A stretch of 64,000 nt of DNA from Eonycteris spelaea (GCA_003508835.1 PUFA01000077.1:8183501-8247500); one strand, 5' to 3'; counted from the stretch's first letter, positions 10,803 through 20,965 are shown. The notes: generated from the letters alone by a model not told the origin. Made by a program: numbers and translations.

Positions 10803-11028
10803 AGGGGGTTAGCAAGTTACAGCCCATGCGCCAATATGGCCCGTCACTCACTTTTGCAAATATATTTTATTGGCACACAGCCATGCTCATTCTTTTGCAT
10901 ATTTGCAACGGCTCCTTTCATTGTATCAGAGTTGAGCTGTTGTAGTAAAGACCATCTGGTCTGCAAAGCCAAAAATTTTAAGTATCTTCTCTTCACAAAA
11001 AAATATTTCCGTGCTCTGCTATAGGTCG
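10803..11028 (+). mobile_element. hAT-type non-autonomous DNA transposon, copy 1
   Basis: Begins ggggttagcaagttacagcc, the start of an abundant hAT (Charlie-like) family whose end reads CAGGGGTCGGCAAACT. Later blocks are tattttattggcacacagcc, atgctcattc and tggtctgcaaagccaaaaat. Two further copies lie at 20,718 and 51,645. Copy 1 is inserted in an L1 fragment, so it is younger than that L1. I do not recall the family name with certainty. Confidence 0.75.
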
Positions 11029-11034
11029 ATGACA

Positions 11035-11115
11035 ATGAGTGAACTGCAGATACATTTCTTAACATATATGAATCTTACAAATAAAATCTTGAGCAAAAGA
11101 AGCCCAACTAAAAAG
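11035..11115 (+). mobile_element. L1 continuation after hAT insertion
   Basis: Reads tatatgaatcttacaaataa then tcttgagcaaaagaagccca, matching the L1 sense block (TGAATCTCA..TTGAGTGAAAGAAGCC). It looks like the downstream half of the L1 at 10,340-10,800. Confidence 0.6.
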
Positions 11116-11224
11116 AAAATCATGTAAAAAAAAAATACTCTAAATTGTGTTTCTGATCTCCTTTCCGTACTTTAGAATTTTCTCTGTGTAACAATTTATC
11201 TCTGTCCTTTCAGTTGCCCAGTAC

Positions 11225-11990
11225 AAACATATATGTTCTCATATCTAATCCATCAGAAAGTATTATTGGCTTTCCCTTTGAGATACATTACATATCTAAC
11301 CATATGCCATTACCTCTTCCCCTATCATTCTAGTTCAAGTCCCCATCATCTCTCATCAGGACCATGGCAATAGCCTTCTCACCGATGTCTCTCCTTCGGC
11401 CCTGGACCCTATTTATGGAAGGTAGAGTAATATTCTTAAAAAGCAAATCAACTCACACTACTTCTTTGCTCAAAACTCTTTACCACTTTTCTTTTTTTTA
11501 GAGAAAATGCCCAGGTCACCACTATTACCTAGATGGCCTCTCATGATCTGACTTCAGATCACCATGCTGGCCTCATCTCCTACAGCTCTCCCATCATGCA
11601 CTCTAGGACCAGGCATACTGGCATCTGTGCTCTACTTGGAACACACAAGTAGTCATGGTCATGGCGCTTGCTGCTTGTTTTGCCTAGTATGCTCTTCACT
11701 TAGATGTCCTCTTGGCTTATGCTTTCACCTGCCTCAGTGTGACTCGGGTGCTTCCTTCTTAGTAGATAATGCTTCCCTATCATATTTAAAAGAGCAGCTA
11801 CCTTCACTCCTGGCATTCACTTGCCTGTTTTATTTATCTCCAAATTATTTATTAGTGGCAAAATACTCTATTTTATCTTGTAAGCTCCACAAAAACAAGA
11901 ACTTTTGTTTCACTTGTTCACTCTTGTATCCCGAACACTTAGAACAATGAGATGGACAGAGTGACACTTAGTAAATGTTTATAAAGTGAG
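11225..11990 (+). mobile_element. L2 LINE 3-prime region, sense (~765 bp)
   Basis: Long L2 fossil in sense. Blocks in consensus order: atggcaatagccttctcacc, gcaaatcaactcacactact, ctcaaaactctttaccactt, ggcctctcatgatctgactt, gctggcctcatctcctacag, tttgcctagtatgctcttca, taagctccacaaaaacaaga and gtatcccgaacacttagaac, ending with agtaaatgtttataaag. The 128-codon frame at 11,564-11,950 lies in this untranslated-type tail and is not a gene. Confidence 0.92.
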
Positions 11991-11994
11991 AAAA

Positions 11995-12600
11995 ATTACA
12001 AAAGAAATCATACTATGAAGGATAGAGAAAGGAGTTTCGACCTAAACATAATAGGCATTTACAAGGAAAAATCAGAGTAACTTCAACATAGGCATCAAAA
12101 TACATATTTCTAAAAATCCTGGTAAGAAATTAGATTAGAAAGTAAAGACAAGTGGGTTCTTGCTTCTCTGATGAAATCAGTGAAACAGGACTGACAAACA
12201 TATTCCAGCAAAATATACGATGGACTAGGATATAGGAGACTAACAAGTACTCAGTTAAGGAGGGGCAAAAACAGATGACAAACAAAAGAACACAAAGCAA
12301 TCTGGCACAGAGACTTCACTGCTTCGGAAGTCAGAATGTAAGGAGTGACAGATGATGGATTCTAAGGGAAGAAGGTTTTGACCCCAAATCTTCACGTCTA
12401 TCCCAGTTATCTTTCATGTGTGCTAAAATGGAAAGATGTTTTCAGATATGCAATGATGTAGAGATATGCCTCCCGTGTATTTGTTTTAAAAGAAAGAATA
12501 ACCTGAAGTAATATTCCAGCTGACTCAAAGTAAATTCCAAATTTAAAAAAAATTTAAGAACGAACAAGTGACAAATGAAACATACTAATACCCTTTGTTT
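11995..12600 (+). mobile_element. L1/HAL1-like 3-prime fossil (weak)
   Basis: A-rich sense-strand stretch. The part around 12,410-12,500 (tgtgctaaaatggaaagatg, ttttcagatatgcaatgatg, tagagatatgcctcccgtg) resembles the block ACATTTTCAGACATGCAAAGACTC of old L1/HAL1 3-prime regions. The rest is uncertain. Confidence 0.45.
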
Positions 12601-12639
12601 TCATCATCAGAGTGCTAATACTGAGGAAGGAATATGCTT

Positions 12640-12885
12640 TAGCAGAAAGAACGTAAAATGAAAAATCTGGGTGTAAATCCCAGATCACACACAAATTAAC
12701 TTTGTGACTTTGGGCAAATCAGTCAAGCTCTTTTAGTCTTAATTTTTTATTTATGATATTAAGATAATGATACCTAACTTTCACATGTAGGTTGAGTAGA
12801 GGAAATTAGATAATGTAGGTAAGTGGGATTAGTAAATTACTCTAAAAGTGTTAGGATTATTACTACTTACTTATTATTATTCACT
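12640..12885 (+). mobile_element. MIR SINE, sense
   Basis: Sense MIR: gggtgtaaatcccagatcac (tRNA-like B-box region), ttgtgactttgggcaaatca, gtcaagctcttttagtctta, taatgatacctaactttcac and a diverged 3-prime end. Flanked by TTATTA-rich sequence to 12,900. Confidence 0.9.
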
Positions 12886-12941
12886 TATTATTACCCACTT
12901 AAGGGTCCATGCAGCTTTCAACTGAATTATTAGAGTGGCTT

Positions 12942-13295
12942 TGTGAAGGACTGACTGTTTGTGTCCCCAGCAGGTTCATATGTTGAAACCCTAACCCTCA
13001 GCGTGATGGTGTTAGGACATGGGGGCTTGGGCAGGTGATTAGGTCATGAGGGTGGAGCCCCATGATGGGATTAGCGCCCTTGTAAAAGACACATGAGAAC
13101 TTGCCCTGCTCTCTCCTCTCTGTCATGTGAGGATGCAGCAAGAACACAACCCTCTGTGAATCCTGAAACAGGCTCTCACCAGATTCCAGATATGCAAGCA
13201 TCTGGATTTTGGACCTTCCAGCCTCCAGAGCTGTGAGAAAAGAATGTCTGTTGTTTAAGCTACCCAGTCTATGGTATGTTGCCTGAGCTAAGACA
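12942..13295 (+). mobile_element. MLT1-type MaLR solo LTR, sense
   Basis: About 354 bp and nearly complete: gactgactgtttgtgtcccc, cagcaggttcatatgttgaa, gaggtgattaggtcatgagg, tggagccccatgatgggatt, tctgtcatgtgaggatgcag, ttccagcctccagagctgtg and tacccagtctatggtatgtt, ending AAGACA. The LTR polyadenylation region is mutated. Flanks GGCTT and GGGTT differ at one of five positions and may be a decayed target duplication. No internal retroviral region adjoins it, so it is a solo LTR. Confidence 0.93.
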
Positions 13296-13306
13296 GGGTT
13301 TTAGTT

Positions 13307-13331
13307 TTTTGTTTGTTTGTTTGTTTGTTTT
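13307..13331 (+). repeat. (TTTG)n short repeat
   Basis: About five GTTT units immediately 3-prime of the MLT1 LTR. Confidence 0.9.
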
Positions 13332-14104
13332 CAGGAGATAGCCATTTCCATGAATAGGGATTTGTTGTGGAACAGCGAAGACAGCTCACTGTCTTCTTAA
13401 CATAAATCTTTTTATTATAGGTCTCATTTAGCTACTATAATAAGAAGCATTGCTTCCTTCTACAGAATTCTACGGAGCTGAATCTTGTCCTTAAGTTCGT
13501 GATTGCCTATATTAACCAGTCAGATGACTCTCTTAATAGAAGCGATTGTCTCCATCCTGAGCATAATCATTTCTTATTCAGGATATATGTACATGCTCTA
13601 ATCCTGACCAGGGGTCTTGATCCTGGACCTTCAAATTCCTTTTTTGCATGAAAGCTTTCCTTCTGTCTCCAGACAGCCATCATCTCTGGTCAGTTCCTTT
13701 GAATCTTTTTCTGTGAACCACACAAGCGCATTATAAACAGGTTAATCATATTCTTTACTATCCTCCATTACCAATTCAGGACTGTGTCAGTTACATTTTT
13801 CACAAACACTTATGTTGGAAGTACAACTAGACTGTAATTAACTGATGTCCATAAAAATCTGTCCAATAATTAAACAATGTTCATGTCAGCATTACAAAGA
13901 AAAAGGAAGTAAAAATGCTGTGTACTGTATGACCTACATTACATAAAAATTCCAGCAAAATGATTAGAAGGAATTGAACTTTGTGGTTATGTCTGGGGAA
14001 TTAAATTAGCACATTATCTCAGAAAATTGGTTTTATGGAGCAATAGTTCCCTGAGATATTCCAAGTTATCAAAATGTTTAAGAAATTCTACAAGTAAAAC
14101 CCTC
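13332..14104. other. Unassigned stretch
   Basis: No gene or repeat recognised; AT-rich and probably single copy. Confidence 0.5.
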
Positions 14105-14170
14105 ATCTTGGAAATTCTCATCACAAGCAAAATTATTGAGCACCTACTATGTGTCAGTAATGTGAACTAT
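14105..14170 (-). mobile_element. MIR fragment, antisense (weak)
   Basis: Contains tattgagcacctactatgtg followed by tcagtaatgtgaactattc, the start of a reversed MIR or L2 3-prime end. Short. Confidence 0.5.
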
Positions 14171-14659
14171 TCAAAATATAGCATCAGAAGGAAAATGATA
14201 TATTTAAGAAGTCAATAAATATCAATTTTCTCTCCATATATAAGAAAGTTGAATCAGAGTTCATTGAATTCTAAATGTTCAGTTCCCTGATGATAACTTT
14301 AAACTGAAGTTACCCCATTATTGGTCCATTAACTTGGGCCTTTATGATGAAAAGCACTATCTTATTACTTGGGAATTGACTTGTGAGCTTAGCAAATTAT
14401 AACAGTCACCATCCTGAAAATCCCAGAGGAGAAATTTTGCAGAATATAACTGTGATATTCTCTGCCAGTTTATTTAGTGACTACTGAGGAGCAAGCACAA
14501 AGGTCTAAAGTCCTGTGCTCAATACCTTGCACATATGAAATCTGTCAATATTCAAATTCTGATCATGATCTTTATTATTTCAAATGGGATCCTTTAACTT
14601 TTTTTTGCCATATTCCTCCACCAATCAAGATACAGTTTGTTATTTTAAAATAATGACTA
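14171..14659. other. Unassigned stretch
   Basis: No firm call. About 14,470-14,560 could be a further reversed MIR scrap, but block matches are too weak. Confidence 0.45.
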
Positions 14660-14955
14660 CAGTTGACTCTTAAACAATATGGGGCTAGGGGTGCTGACCC
14701 CCAGCAGGGTTGTAGTATTATTTTTACTTTTGACTTGAGGCCTTACCAATAACACGAAAAGTCGATTCACATATATTTTGTATATGTATTATATACTGTA
14801 TTTTCACAATAAAATAAGCTAGAGAAAAGAAAATGTTATTGAGAACATCATAAGGGAGAGAAAATACATTTACAGAACTATACATATTTATTTTTTAAAA
14901 ATCCACACATAAGTGGACCTGTGCAGTTCAAACCCACATTGATCAAGGTCAGCTG
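14660..14955 (-). mobile_element. Tigger-like (pogo/Tc1-mariner) non-autonomous DNA transposon
   Basis: A 296-bp element with inverted termini: cagttgactcttaaacaata at the left, and a right end whose reverse complement starts CAGCTGACCTTGATCAATGTG. Internal blocks tatatgtattatatactgta, aataaaataagctagagaaa and aaatgttattgagaacatca match the short Tigger-family elements of mammals. It sits after TA at 14,658-14,659, while the right flank is CA, a decayed TA duplication. It lacks a transposase. Confidence 0.82.
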
Positions 14956-15054
14956 CATTTTTTTGTTTTTCCAAATATATCATTGTGTATGAATATTAAT
15001 CCAGTGTTTTCTCAAACATGTGCTCTTGAGCATTGCTGGTGTAGCTAGTTTCCA

Positions 15055-15180
15055 GATTTCGTAGATCCAGAGGTTAAAGCTCAGGGAGGAGACCTGATCT
15101 GCCCCAAATCCACACAGCTTGTGGACAGAGCCAGAACAAGACATAGCTCTTTTTCTCCAGCCAATTGCTGCTCCTTCTGT
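15055..15180 (-). mobile_element. MIR SINE, antisense
   Basis: Reversed MIR: gatccagaggttaaagctca, gggaggagacctgatctgcc, ccaaatccacacagcttgtg and acagagccagaacaagaca. Confidence 0.8.
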
Positions 15181-15560
15181 TTCTCACTCTCCCTTCGTCG
15201 GAACCAAGAAAAATAACGGGGTCTGAAAGAAAGCCTACCCCAACTTTGGAAATTTTCTTTGAATAATTGAATCAGTAGGTTTGAGGCTTCTTGGGAATAG
15301 TAATGTTAGACCCGGGATAGAAATAGCCTATCCTTTGGTTGAGACGTGTTACATTTAAATTGATGCTGCTTTTCCCCAATGTGCAATTAGGAAAGACAAA
15401 GACCTACTTTTGTAAATGTTGTTAAAGGAAATGGAGCAGGTGTCTCCGTTTTCTCGTTTCTCGAGGTCGGCCATGGCCCTGAAGTCTGTCTCTGTCTGGA
15501 TGTCTGTTGTTTTTAATTGCTCAAATGATTCTCTTGGTGGCAGCCCAGGGTTGCTTTAGG
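15181..15560. other. Unassigned stretch
   Basis: No gene or repeat recognised. A CTCGAGGTCGGCC segment near 15,462 is slightly CpG-enriched but far short of an island. Confidence 0.5.
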
Positions 15561-15689
15561 TGAAAAGACAAACTCACAGTGTCTGAGACAAGGGCCACCG
15601 AGCACGTGCCACACGTGTCCCATACGCTGGCACCTTCAGGCTTTGCGACCACCTTCCGGCCCAGGCATTGTCATGCCCTTGAGTGCCAT

Positions 15690-15830
15690 CGTCCATTCAC
15701 CTGCTGTGTCACTGTTTGGTGGCAGCCGTGTGCCAGCACCGAGGAAGCGATGCTGAATAAAAGAGACATTGTCCTGTCTTTGGGGACCTTGCTCTCTAGC
15801 ACATTAGTCAGATAATAAATGAATAATTAA
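15690..15830 (-). mobile_element. L2 LINE 3-prime end, antisense
   Basis: Reversed L2 tail: gtgtgccagcaccgaggaag, gatgctgaataaaagagaca, ttgtcctgtctttggggacc and ttgctctctagcac. The CpG-rich stretch just upstream (15,580-15,690) may belong to the same element but is not matched. Confidence 0.7.
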
Positions 15831-15837
15831 ATATAAT

Positions 15838-15965
15838 TGTCACTATTAACCCTATTTTCAAGATCAGGAACCTGAGGCTTACTTGATTAAAGTGCCTTAC
15901 AAAAGCCATTCACCAGGCAACCGGGAGAGTTCAGGGCCCACAGCTTGCCTGAGTCCCACCGTGCT
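15838..15965 (-). mobile_element. MIR SINE, antisense
   Basis: Reversed MIR: ccctattttcaagatcagga, acctgaggcttacttgatta, agtgccttacaaaagccatt and gagttcagggcccacagc. Abuts the antisense L2 end. Confidence 0.7.
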
Positions 15966-16132
15966 GACTCTCAGCTTTACTTGCCAGAGAGAAGGTGTGG
16001 ATAGGGAATCTCAAGGGAAAACTTCCCTTCACAAAGTAACGAGGGCTGAGCCTTCATCAGCACCAGCAGACAAATGCAAAGGGTCTGTAGCCTGAGGTAA
16101 ACAGCCCCCAAGGGGGAACCATGCTATTTCTT

Positions 16133-16147
16133 AAAACAGAACTCCTC
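16133..16147. repeat. Left target-site duplication of L1
   Basis: aaaacagaactcctc, repeated exactly at 16,891-16,905. The two copies bracket the L1 fragment between them. Confidence 0.85.
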
Positions 16148-16890
16148 CAAATGGGAGAAGATATTCACTTATGATACATCTGATAAGAGGTTAACATCCA
16201 AAATATAGAAAGAACTCATACAACTCAACAACTAAAAACAAACAATCCAATTTAAAAATGGGCAGGAGACCTGAACAAGTATTCCTCCAAAGAGGAAATA
16301 CAGATGACCAATAGACATATGAAAAGATGCTCAAGGTTGCTAATCATCAGAGAAATGCAAATTGAAACTGCAATGAGATATCACCTCACACCTGTCAAAA
16401 TGTCTATCATCAATAAATCAAAGAACAACAGGTATTGGCAAGGATGTGGAGAAAAGGGAACCCTCAGGCACTGTTGGCGGGATTGCAAATTGGTACAGCC
16501 ACTATGGAAAACAGCCTGAAGGTTTCTCAAAAAATTAGAAATGGATATACCTTTTGACCCTAAAATTACACTTCTAGGTATTTATCCAAAGAAAACCCAA
16601 ACAATAGTTTGTAAAGATCTATGCACCTCTATGTTCATGGCAGCACAATTTATAGTAGCCAAGATTTGGAAGCAACCTAAGTGCCCATAACAGATGATTG
16701 GATACAGAAGTTATGGTTCATACGTACAATGGAATATTATTCAGCCATTAAAAAATGAAATCCTCCCATTTGCAATGACATGGATGGACCTAGAAGTTAT
16801 TATGCTGAGTTAAATAAGTCAGACAGAGAAAGATAAATACCATTTCACTTATACGTGGAATCTAAGGAACAAAAAGAAAGAAACTAACTC
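16148..16890 (+). mobile_element. L1 ORF2 C-terminal fragment with target duplications, no 3-prime UTR
   Basis: A 743-bp sense L1 piece covering the end of ORF2: caaatgggagaagatattca, gataagaggttaacatccaa, gaaatgcaaattgaaactgc, tattggcaaggatgtggaga, tggtacagccactatggaaa, tatttatccaaagaaaaccc, ggaatattattcagccatta and tttcacttatacgtggaatc. Frameshifts and stops leave only a 71-codon frame. It ends at the close of ORF2 in an A-rich stretch. It lacks the 3-prime UTR and poly-A tail that normal target-primed insertions carry, yet has perfect 15-bp target duplications. Confidence 0.93.
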
Positions 16891-16905
16891 AAAACAGAAC
16901 TCCTC
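16891..16905. repeat. Right target-site duplication of L1
   Basis: Exact second copy of the 15-mer at 16,133-16,147. The first nine bases could also be read as L1-like A-rich sequence, but the last six (CTCCTC) could not. Confidence 0.85.
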
Positions 16906-16933
16906 AAGTAGCCTTTTCATGTTATTTTATACT

Positions 16934-17440
16934 TTAAAAGAATTTATTTTTTAGATCAAGTTTAGGTTCAGAGGCTTGAGCGGCAAGTACAAGAAGTTCC
17001 CAAAGACCCCCCTGCCCCACATCTGCACAGCTGTTCTCGTTATCCACATCCCCCACCGGAGCGGCACATTTGTTATAACTCATGAAGCCGCACTGATACA
17101 TCCTTATCACCCCAAGTAGGGTTCGCTCTTGGTGCTGTACATTCTGTGGGTTCAGACACATGTATACGTAGCCATCATTATAGTGTCACACAGAATAGTG
17201 TCACTGCCCTGAAAATCCTCTGTGCTCTGCCTGTTTATCTCTCTCCCTAACACCAGGCAACCACTGATCCTTTCATTTTCTTCACAGTTTCCCCTTTTCC
17301 CAGAATGTCACGTGGTTAGAATCAGGCGGATCTAGCCTTTCACGTAGTAGTGTGCATTTCCGGTCCTTCTGTGTCTTTTCATGGCTTGAGAGCTCCTTTC
17401 TTTTCAGTGCTGAATTGTATCCCATTATCTGGCTGTATAG
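16934..17440 (-). mobile_element. L1M-type LINE 3-prime end, antisense
   Basis: Same family as 722-1020, reaching further into ORF2: cacatttgttataactcatg, gtgctgtacattctgtgggt, cagaatagtgtcactgccct, gaaaatcctctgtgctctgc, ccagaatgtcacgtggttag and tgtcttttcatggcttgaga, ending in gctgaattgtatcccattat. Confidence 0.92.
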
Positions 17441-17549
17441 TCGCACAATTTTCATTCTCTTTGCCCCAAGAATTATTTTTGAGATTTGGAACACGGGCTC
17501 ACTGAAATTGGGGGGAAAAGTGAGGGTGCTCGGAGCCCAGAAGGCACAC

Positions 17550-17700
17550 CTCATGCATTATGTAATTTCCCATCCTCAGTTTTCTCATCTGTAAAAGGCC
17601 TGTGATAATAGTCACCCTGCTTTTGTGAAGAATAAACGAGTTGACATAATACCTTCTAGGAGAATGTTAGGCACCCATAGGTGCTTCCACTTTCCCTCTT
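17550..17700 (+). mobile_element. MIR SINE, sense
   Basis: Sense MIR: cctcagttttctcatctgta, gataatagtcaccctgctt, gtgaagaataaacgagttga and the 3-prime GTTAGGCACCCATAGGTGC block. Confidence 0.88.
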
Positions 17701-18161
17701 GAGGCTAGAAAAATAGTTGATAGTAATTTTTTCCAGACTGCTTGAGGAATGTCCTTAGGACCTTTACTTCTATCTGCATGATGTTTTTCTTGGGTAAAGG
17801 AAGATCTACCTGTCCCTACATCCTCCTAGTATTTGCCAGACTAATGTTCTGTTTTGGGCGTCCATGTTTTGGGGAAGCACGTTTGTATTGCAAGATGTCT
17901 CAAACTTAAATTATGTTTTCTTCAGTATATTTATTGGAAGATTTTATCCAGAGGCTTTTACATATTCATTTCTCCTGATAAGCTTCTAGAAAACGCAATT
18001 CAATGTCTTATTCTTCTTCATGTTCCTGGCAATTAGTAAGCCACATATTAGATGCTCAGTAACCACTTTCCCAACAGAGAGCGAAAGCAGATTATTAAAG
18101 TCTAATGCAGTGTGAATATAAAACTCCTTTAAAAAATCCTTTTCTTGACATCCTCTAACAT
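17701..18161. other. Unassigned stretch
   Basis: No gene. A block near 18,020-18,065 (ctggcaattagtaagccaca, tagatgctcagtaac) looks like the end of a sense L2 or MIR but is too short to name. Confidence 0.5.
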
Positions 18162-18385
18162 AAGGTTTCTCAACTTCATCACTGTCGACATTTGGGTGGG
18201 ATAACTGTTGTTGTGGGTACCTGTCCTGTGCATCGTAGGATGTTTAGCACCATCTCTGGCCGCAGCCCACTCTGGACGCCAATAGTTGTCCCTCCCCGCA
18301 CCTAAATTACGGCAATCAAAAATGTTTCTAGGCATTTCCAAATGTCCCCTGGGAACCAAAGCACCCCTGGTTGAGAATTTCTATT
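18162..18385 (-). mobile_element. MER5A-type hAT-Charlie element, antisense
   Basis: A near-full-length 224-bp element. It has terminal blocks aggtttctcaacttcatcac at the left and gcacccctggttgagaattt at the right, with cctgtcctgtgcatcgtagg, atgtttagcaccatctctgg, aaatgtttctaggcatttcc and aaatgtcccctgggaaccaa between. Non-autonomous: no transposase. Confidence 0.92.
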
Positions 18386-19234
18386 CTAAGCTAGAGTGAT
18401 GACTATCTCACCCTGTCCTTGGGGCTGAGGCCAGTCTCCTCTGAACTACATGCTTTCATGGAGGAGCGAGGCAGCCCTAATAAAACTGAGGCGCTGATAG
18501 AGAACATGGGGTGGGAAGGTGTGTTGCAGCCTCCTAATCGGATCCTCTACTTACTGTTTCTGTTTTTCGTACAGCAAATTTTACTTTGCTGCTGTTCATC
18601 CAGAGCACATTTGTCTGAAAGCTTCAGTGTGTCCTCCTTGCCCGCCTAATTAGATAGATATTCACTTTCCAGCTTGTCATTCAAGGTCCTAATCCTGTGT
18701 TCTTGTCCATCCGCTCTGTGCTCAACCAAGACGCGCTCCGTGTTTTCTCAAGACGCCTCCTGTTTTTCTGATGCCACCTTTTGTTACCACGCTTCCTCTG
18801 CCTTGAGCAGCCCCATCCACCACTGCCATCTCCACCTGTCAAAATCCCAGTTCCTCTTTCAAAGAGAAAAATGCCACCTACTACATACACACCCGCCAAA
18901 TTTTCACAGCAATGGTGTCGACTATGCTTTATTCCGCTGCTATATTATGAGGTATTTTACACGTTATTTATTCCACATAAAGAACATAGGAAAGGAGTGT
19001 AATTATCTCCATTTTCTAGGAATAATCTTGCTCTGTTGTAGAAATTACTGGGATGATCGCTGATCTCCCTCTCTCTTCCTCTCCTGGAAGGCCTGTGATG
19101 GCGTGGGTCGTGTAAATCTTGTTCACTGCTTCATCTATGGCGGCAAGCAGATGCTGGGCGAGTTGTCTGTGCTCAAGGAATAATCAGTGAGCATGTGATC
19201 GAAACACAGGACTGTGAAAAGTGATATCTCCTAT
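18386..19234. other. Unassigned stretch
   Basis: No recognised repeat or gene. The frames at 18,674-19,063 (129 codons) and 18,681-18,899 (opposite strand) overlap each other, have no domain or signal, and I treat them as chance. Confidence 0.5.
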
Positions 19235-19430
19235 AGTACCAAAGGCTGGTAAATACATATCTATGAGAATTTACTGTGTGTTAGACACTGCGCTAAATCC
19301 TTGACGTGTATTATTTCATTAAAACATCACAACAGCCTCATGAGTGATGTACTAATGGTGGTTTTCATCATATAGAAAGGCAAATGGAACCTCGAATAGT
19401 GAATGTAACTTCCCAAAGCAAAAGTCTTGT
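19235..19430 (-). mobile_element. MIR SINE, antisense
   Basis: Reversed MIR: tttactgtgtgttagacact, gcgctaaatccttgacgtgt, attatttcattaaaacatca, caacagcctcatgagtgatg and acttcccaaagcaaaagtc. Confidence 0.88.
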
Positions 19431-19934
19431 AAGAATTTAGGAAAAAGAGAGAGCGGTGAACTGGAAAGGTCAGTGAAGGCTCATTACAGGGGAGAAAGCC
19501 ATTCTGGGCCTTGAAGAATGCTGGAAACTGGGACAAGAGATGAGTGAGGCCAGCAGCCTCTGTTCAGAGGCGGTGTGTGGGGACCGGAATTCCTCTCACA
19601 GTTTGCACTTGAAAATACTTTAAACTCTCACCACAGCATCAACATAAAACAAATTTTTTAAAGCCCCCTTTCAAGTTAAGCAAAGCAAAGATGTATTAGA
19701 TTCAATTCTTTCTCACAAAATCATCAGCAAGTAAGGCAGGCAGCTGGAATGACAAATTAGGGTAACTACCTGGTGAGTGTCCCTTGTCAATTCCCCTCTG
19801 AGTTTTAACGTTAATGAAATGTGAAGATATTGCACCATCTAGTGGTTGATCAGACACACACGCATCAGTCAGCTTTCTTTGTTATTATGTTACCTGACAC
19901 ACAGAGACCCTCATTTGCTTAAGCGTCAGGATCC
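19431..19934. other. Unassigned stretch
   Basis: No gene or repeat recognised. Confidence 0.5.
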
Positions 19935-20030
19935 AGAGTAATCGTGGGAATCATTTTATAAACTATATAAATGTCTAACCAATGTACTGTATAGTTGAAG
20001 TAATAAAAAATAAAATAAAATTCAAAATAT
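19935..20030 (+). mobile_element. L1 3-prime end, sense (first)
   Basis: Resembles a laurasiatherian L1 tail: gtgggaatcattttataaac, tatataaatgtctaaccaat, gtactgtatagttgaagtaa, then an A-rich tail with TAAAA units and a short (TA)n. Confidence 0.6.
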
Positions 20031-20036
20031 ATATAT

Positions 20037-20170
20037 AGGATGATGGAAGGAGGCTGAACTTTGGGTGGTGAGCACATAGTGCAATATACAGATGGTGTAT
20101 TATAGAATAGTTCACTTGAAACTTATGTAATCTTATTAACCAATGTCACCCAATAAAATTTAATTAAAAA
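20037..20170 (+). mobile_element. L1 3-prime end, sense (second, relatively young)
   Basis: Compact L1 3-prime UTR: ggatgatggaaggaggctga, actttgggtggtgagcacat, acagatggtgtattatagaa, cttgaaacttatgtaatctt, attaaccaatgtcacccaat, then TTTAATT and eight A residues. Low divergence between its blocks and remembered bat/laurasiatherian L1 tails suggests it is younger than the L1M pieces. The same terminal sequence recurs in the stub at 60,575. Confidence 0.8.
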
Positions 20171-20186
20171 AAAGATTTCAAGGAAC

Positions 20187-20217
20187 AATTTCCCTGTATT
20201 GCTAATACAGGGAAATT
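20187..20217. other. Perfect 14-bp hairpin, 3-nt loop
   Basis: aatttccctgtatt (20,187-20,200), loop GCT, then the exact reverse complement aatacagggaaatt (20,204-20,217). It lies 17 bases after the A-tail of the L1 at 20,037-20,170. Perfect pairing suggests a recent fold-back event. It is not a terminator in this eukaryotic context. Confidence 0.95.
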
Positions 20218-20434
20218 AATTAAGACTCTCAGGCACTATCTTGAATGGAGAAGTCTTGAAAGATCTGTTCCTCTGCTCCAAATACAAGAAAAATCCTAGG
20301 TAGATTTCACAAGAAATTTACTGGAAACATTATTGATCTTGAACTTTAGAAAAGGAAAATCTCCCAGTGTTAGAAACAGAAAGAGATCTCAGCGCCTAAG
20401 GTGTGAGCCACAGCTCAAGTCAGAATTTCTCAGG

Positions 20435-20715
20435 TCATGGGTACAATTTCTATCAGTTGTCATTTCTGGGTCATTTTTGAATTGCTGACTTATATCCTTA
20501 TTGTGGTCTGTGGAAAGCCACTTCTGCATGCCTGGTCACTTCTGATTAGATGTCAAATATTGTGGATTTTATCTTGTAGGGCCCTGATATGTTTGTGTTT
20601 TTATAAATACTCTTGAGTTTGGTCCTAAGACCCAGTTATGTTACTCAGAAATAGCTTGATCCTGTTGAGTTTCGATCTGAAGCTTAGTTGGGTGTATGAA
20701 AGTCATATTTAGTTT
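20435..20715 (+). mobile_element. Ancient interspersed repeat, 5-prime part (unnamed)
   Basis: Blocks ataaatactcttgagtttgg, tcctaagacccagttatgtt and tactcagaaatagcttgatc match a common mammalian repeat that I recall as TATTCTTGAGCTTTGTTCTGGGA..CAGTTAAGTTACTTGGAAACAG. I cannot name the family. It appears split by the hAT element at 20,718. Confidence 0.55.
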
Positions 20716-20717
20716 AG

Positions 20718-20867
20718 AGCAGGGGCTTCTGTGTATACTACTTATAAGCTGAGAATGGTTTTTACCTTTTTAAATTATACAGAAAAAAGAATATGCAGCA
20801 GAAATTGAATGTGGCTTATAAAGCCTAAAATACTACTAAACCATTTGTAGAAGTTTGCTAGGGTTAA
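20718..20867 (+). mobile_element. hAT-type non-autonomous DNA transposon, copy 2
   Basis: Starts caggggcttctgtgtatact and ends tgtagaagtttgctaggg. Internal blocks aagctgagaatggtttttac, ctttttaaattatacag and taaagcctaaaatactacta match the same family as 10,803 and 51,645. Confidence 0.72.
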
Positions 20868-20965
20868 TTTTTCTCCAGTTCTGAGTCAAAACTCTTAGTA
20901 TTCATATCAATTCCCTGTCTTTTCTGAGATTTTTCACTCTGGTCCTTGATGACTCTTGCAACTTC
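20868..20965 (+). mobile_element. Ancient interspersed repeat, 3-prime part
   Basis: ttaatttttctccagttctg followed by gagatttttcactctggtcc continues the consensus interrupted at 20,715, which supports insertion of the hAT element into it. Confidence 0.5.

Noticed and set aside
11564..11950. 128-codon sense frame
   Set aside because: Lies in the L2 3-prime region; chance openness.
14460..14560. Additional antisense MIR
   Set aside because: Only two weak blocks and no clear order.
16891..16905. Right 15-mer as ordinary L1 sequence instead of a target duplication
   Set aside because: The first nine bases are L1-like, but the exact match extends through CTCCTC, which the L1 consensus does not have as I recall it.
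18674..19063. 129-codon sense frame
   Set aside because: Opposed by an overlapping antisense frame; no domain seen.
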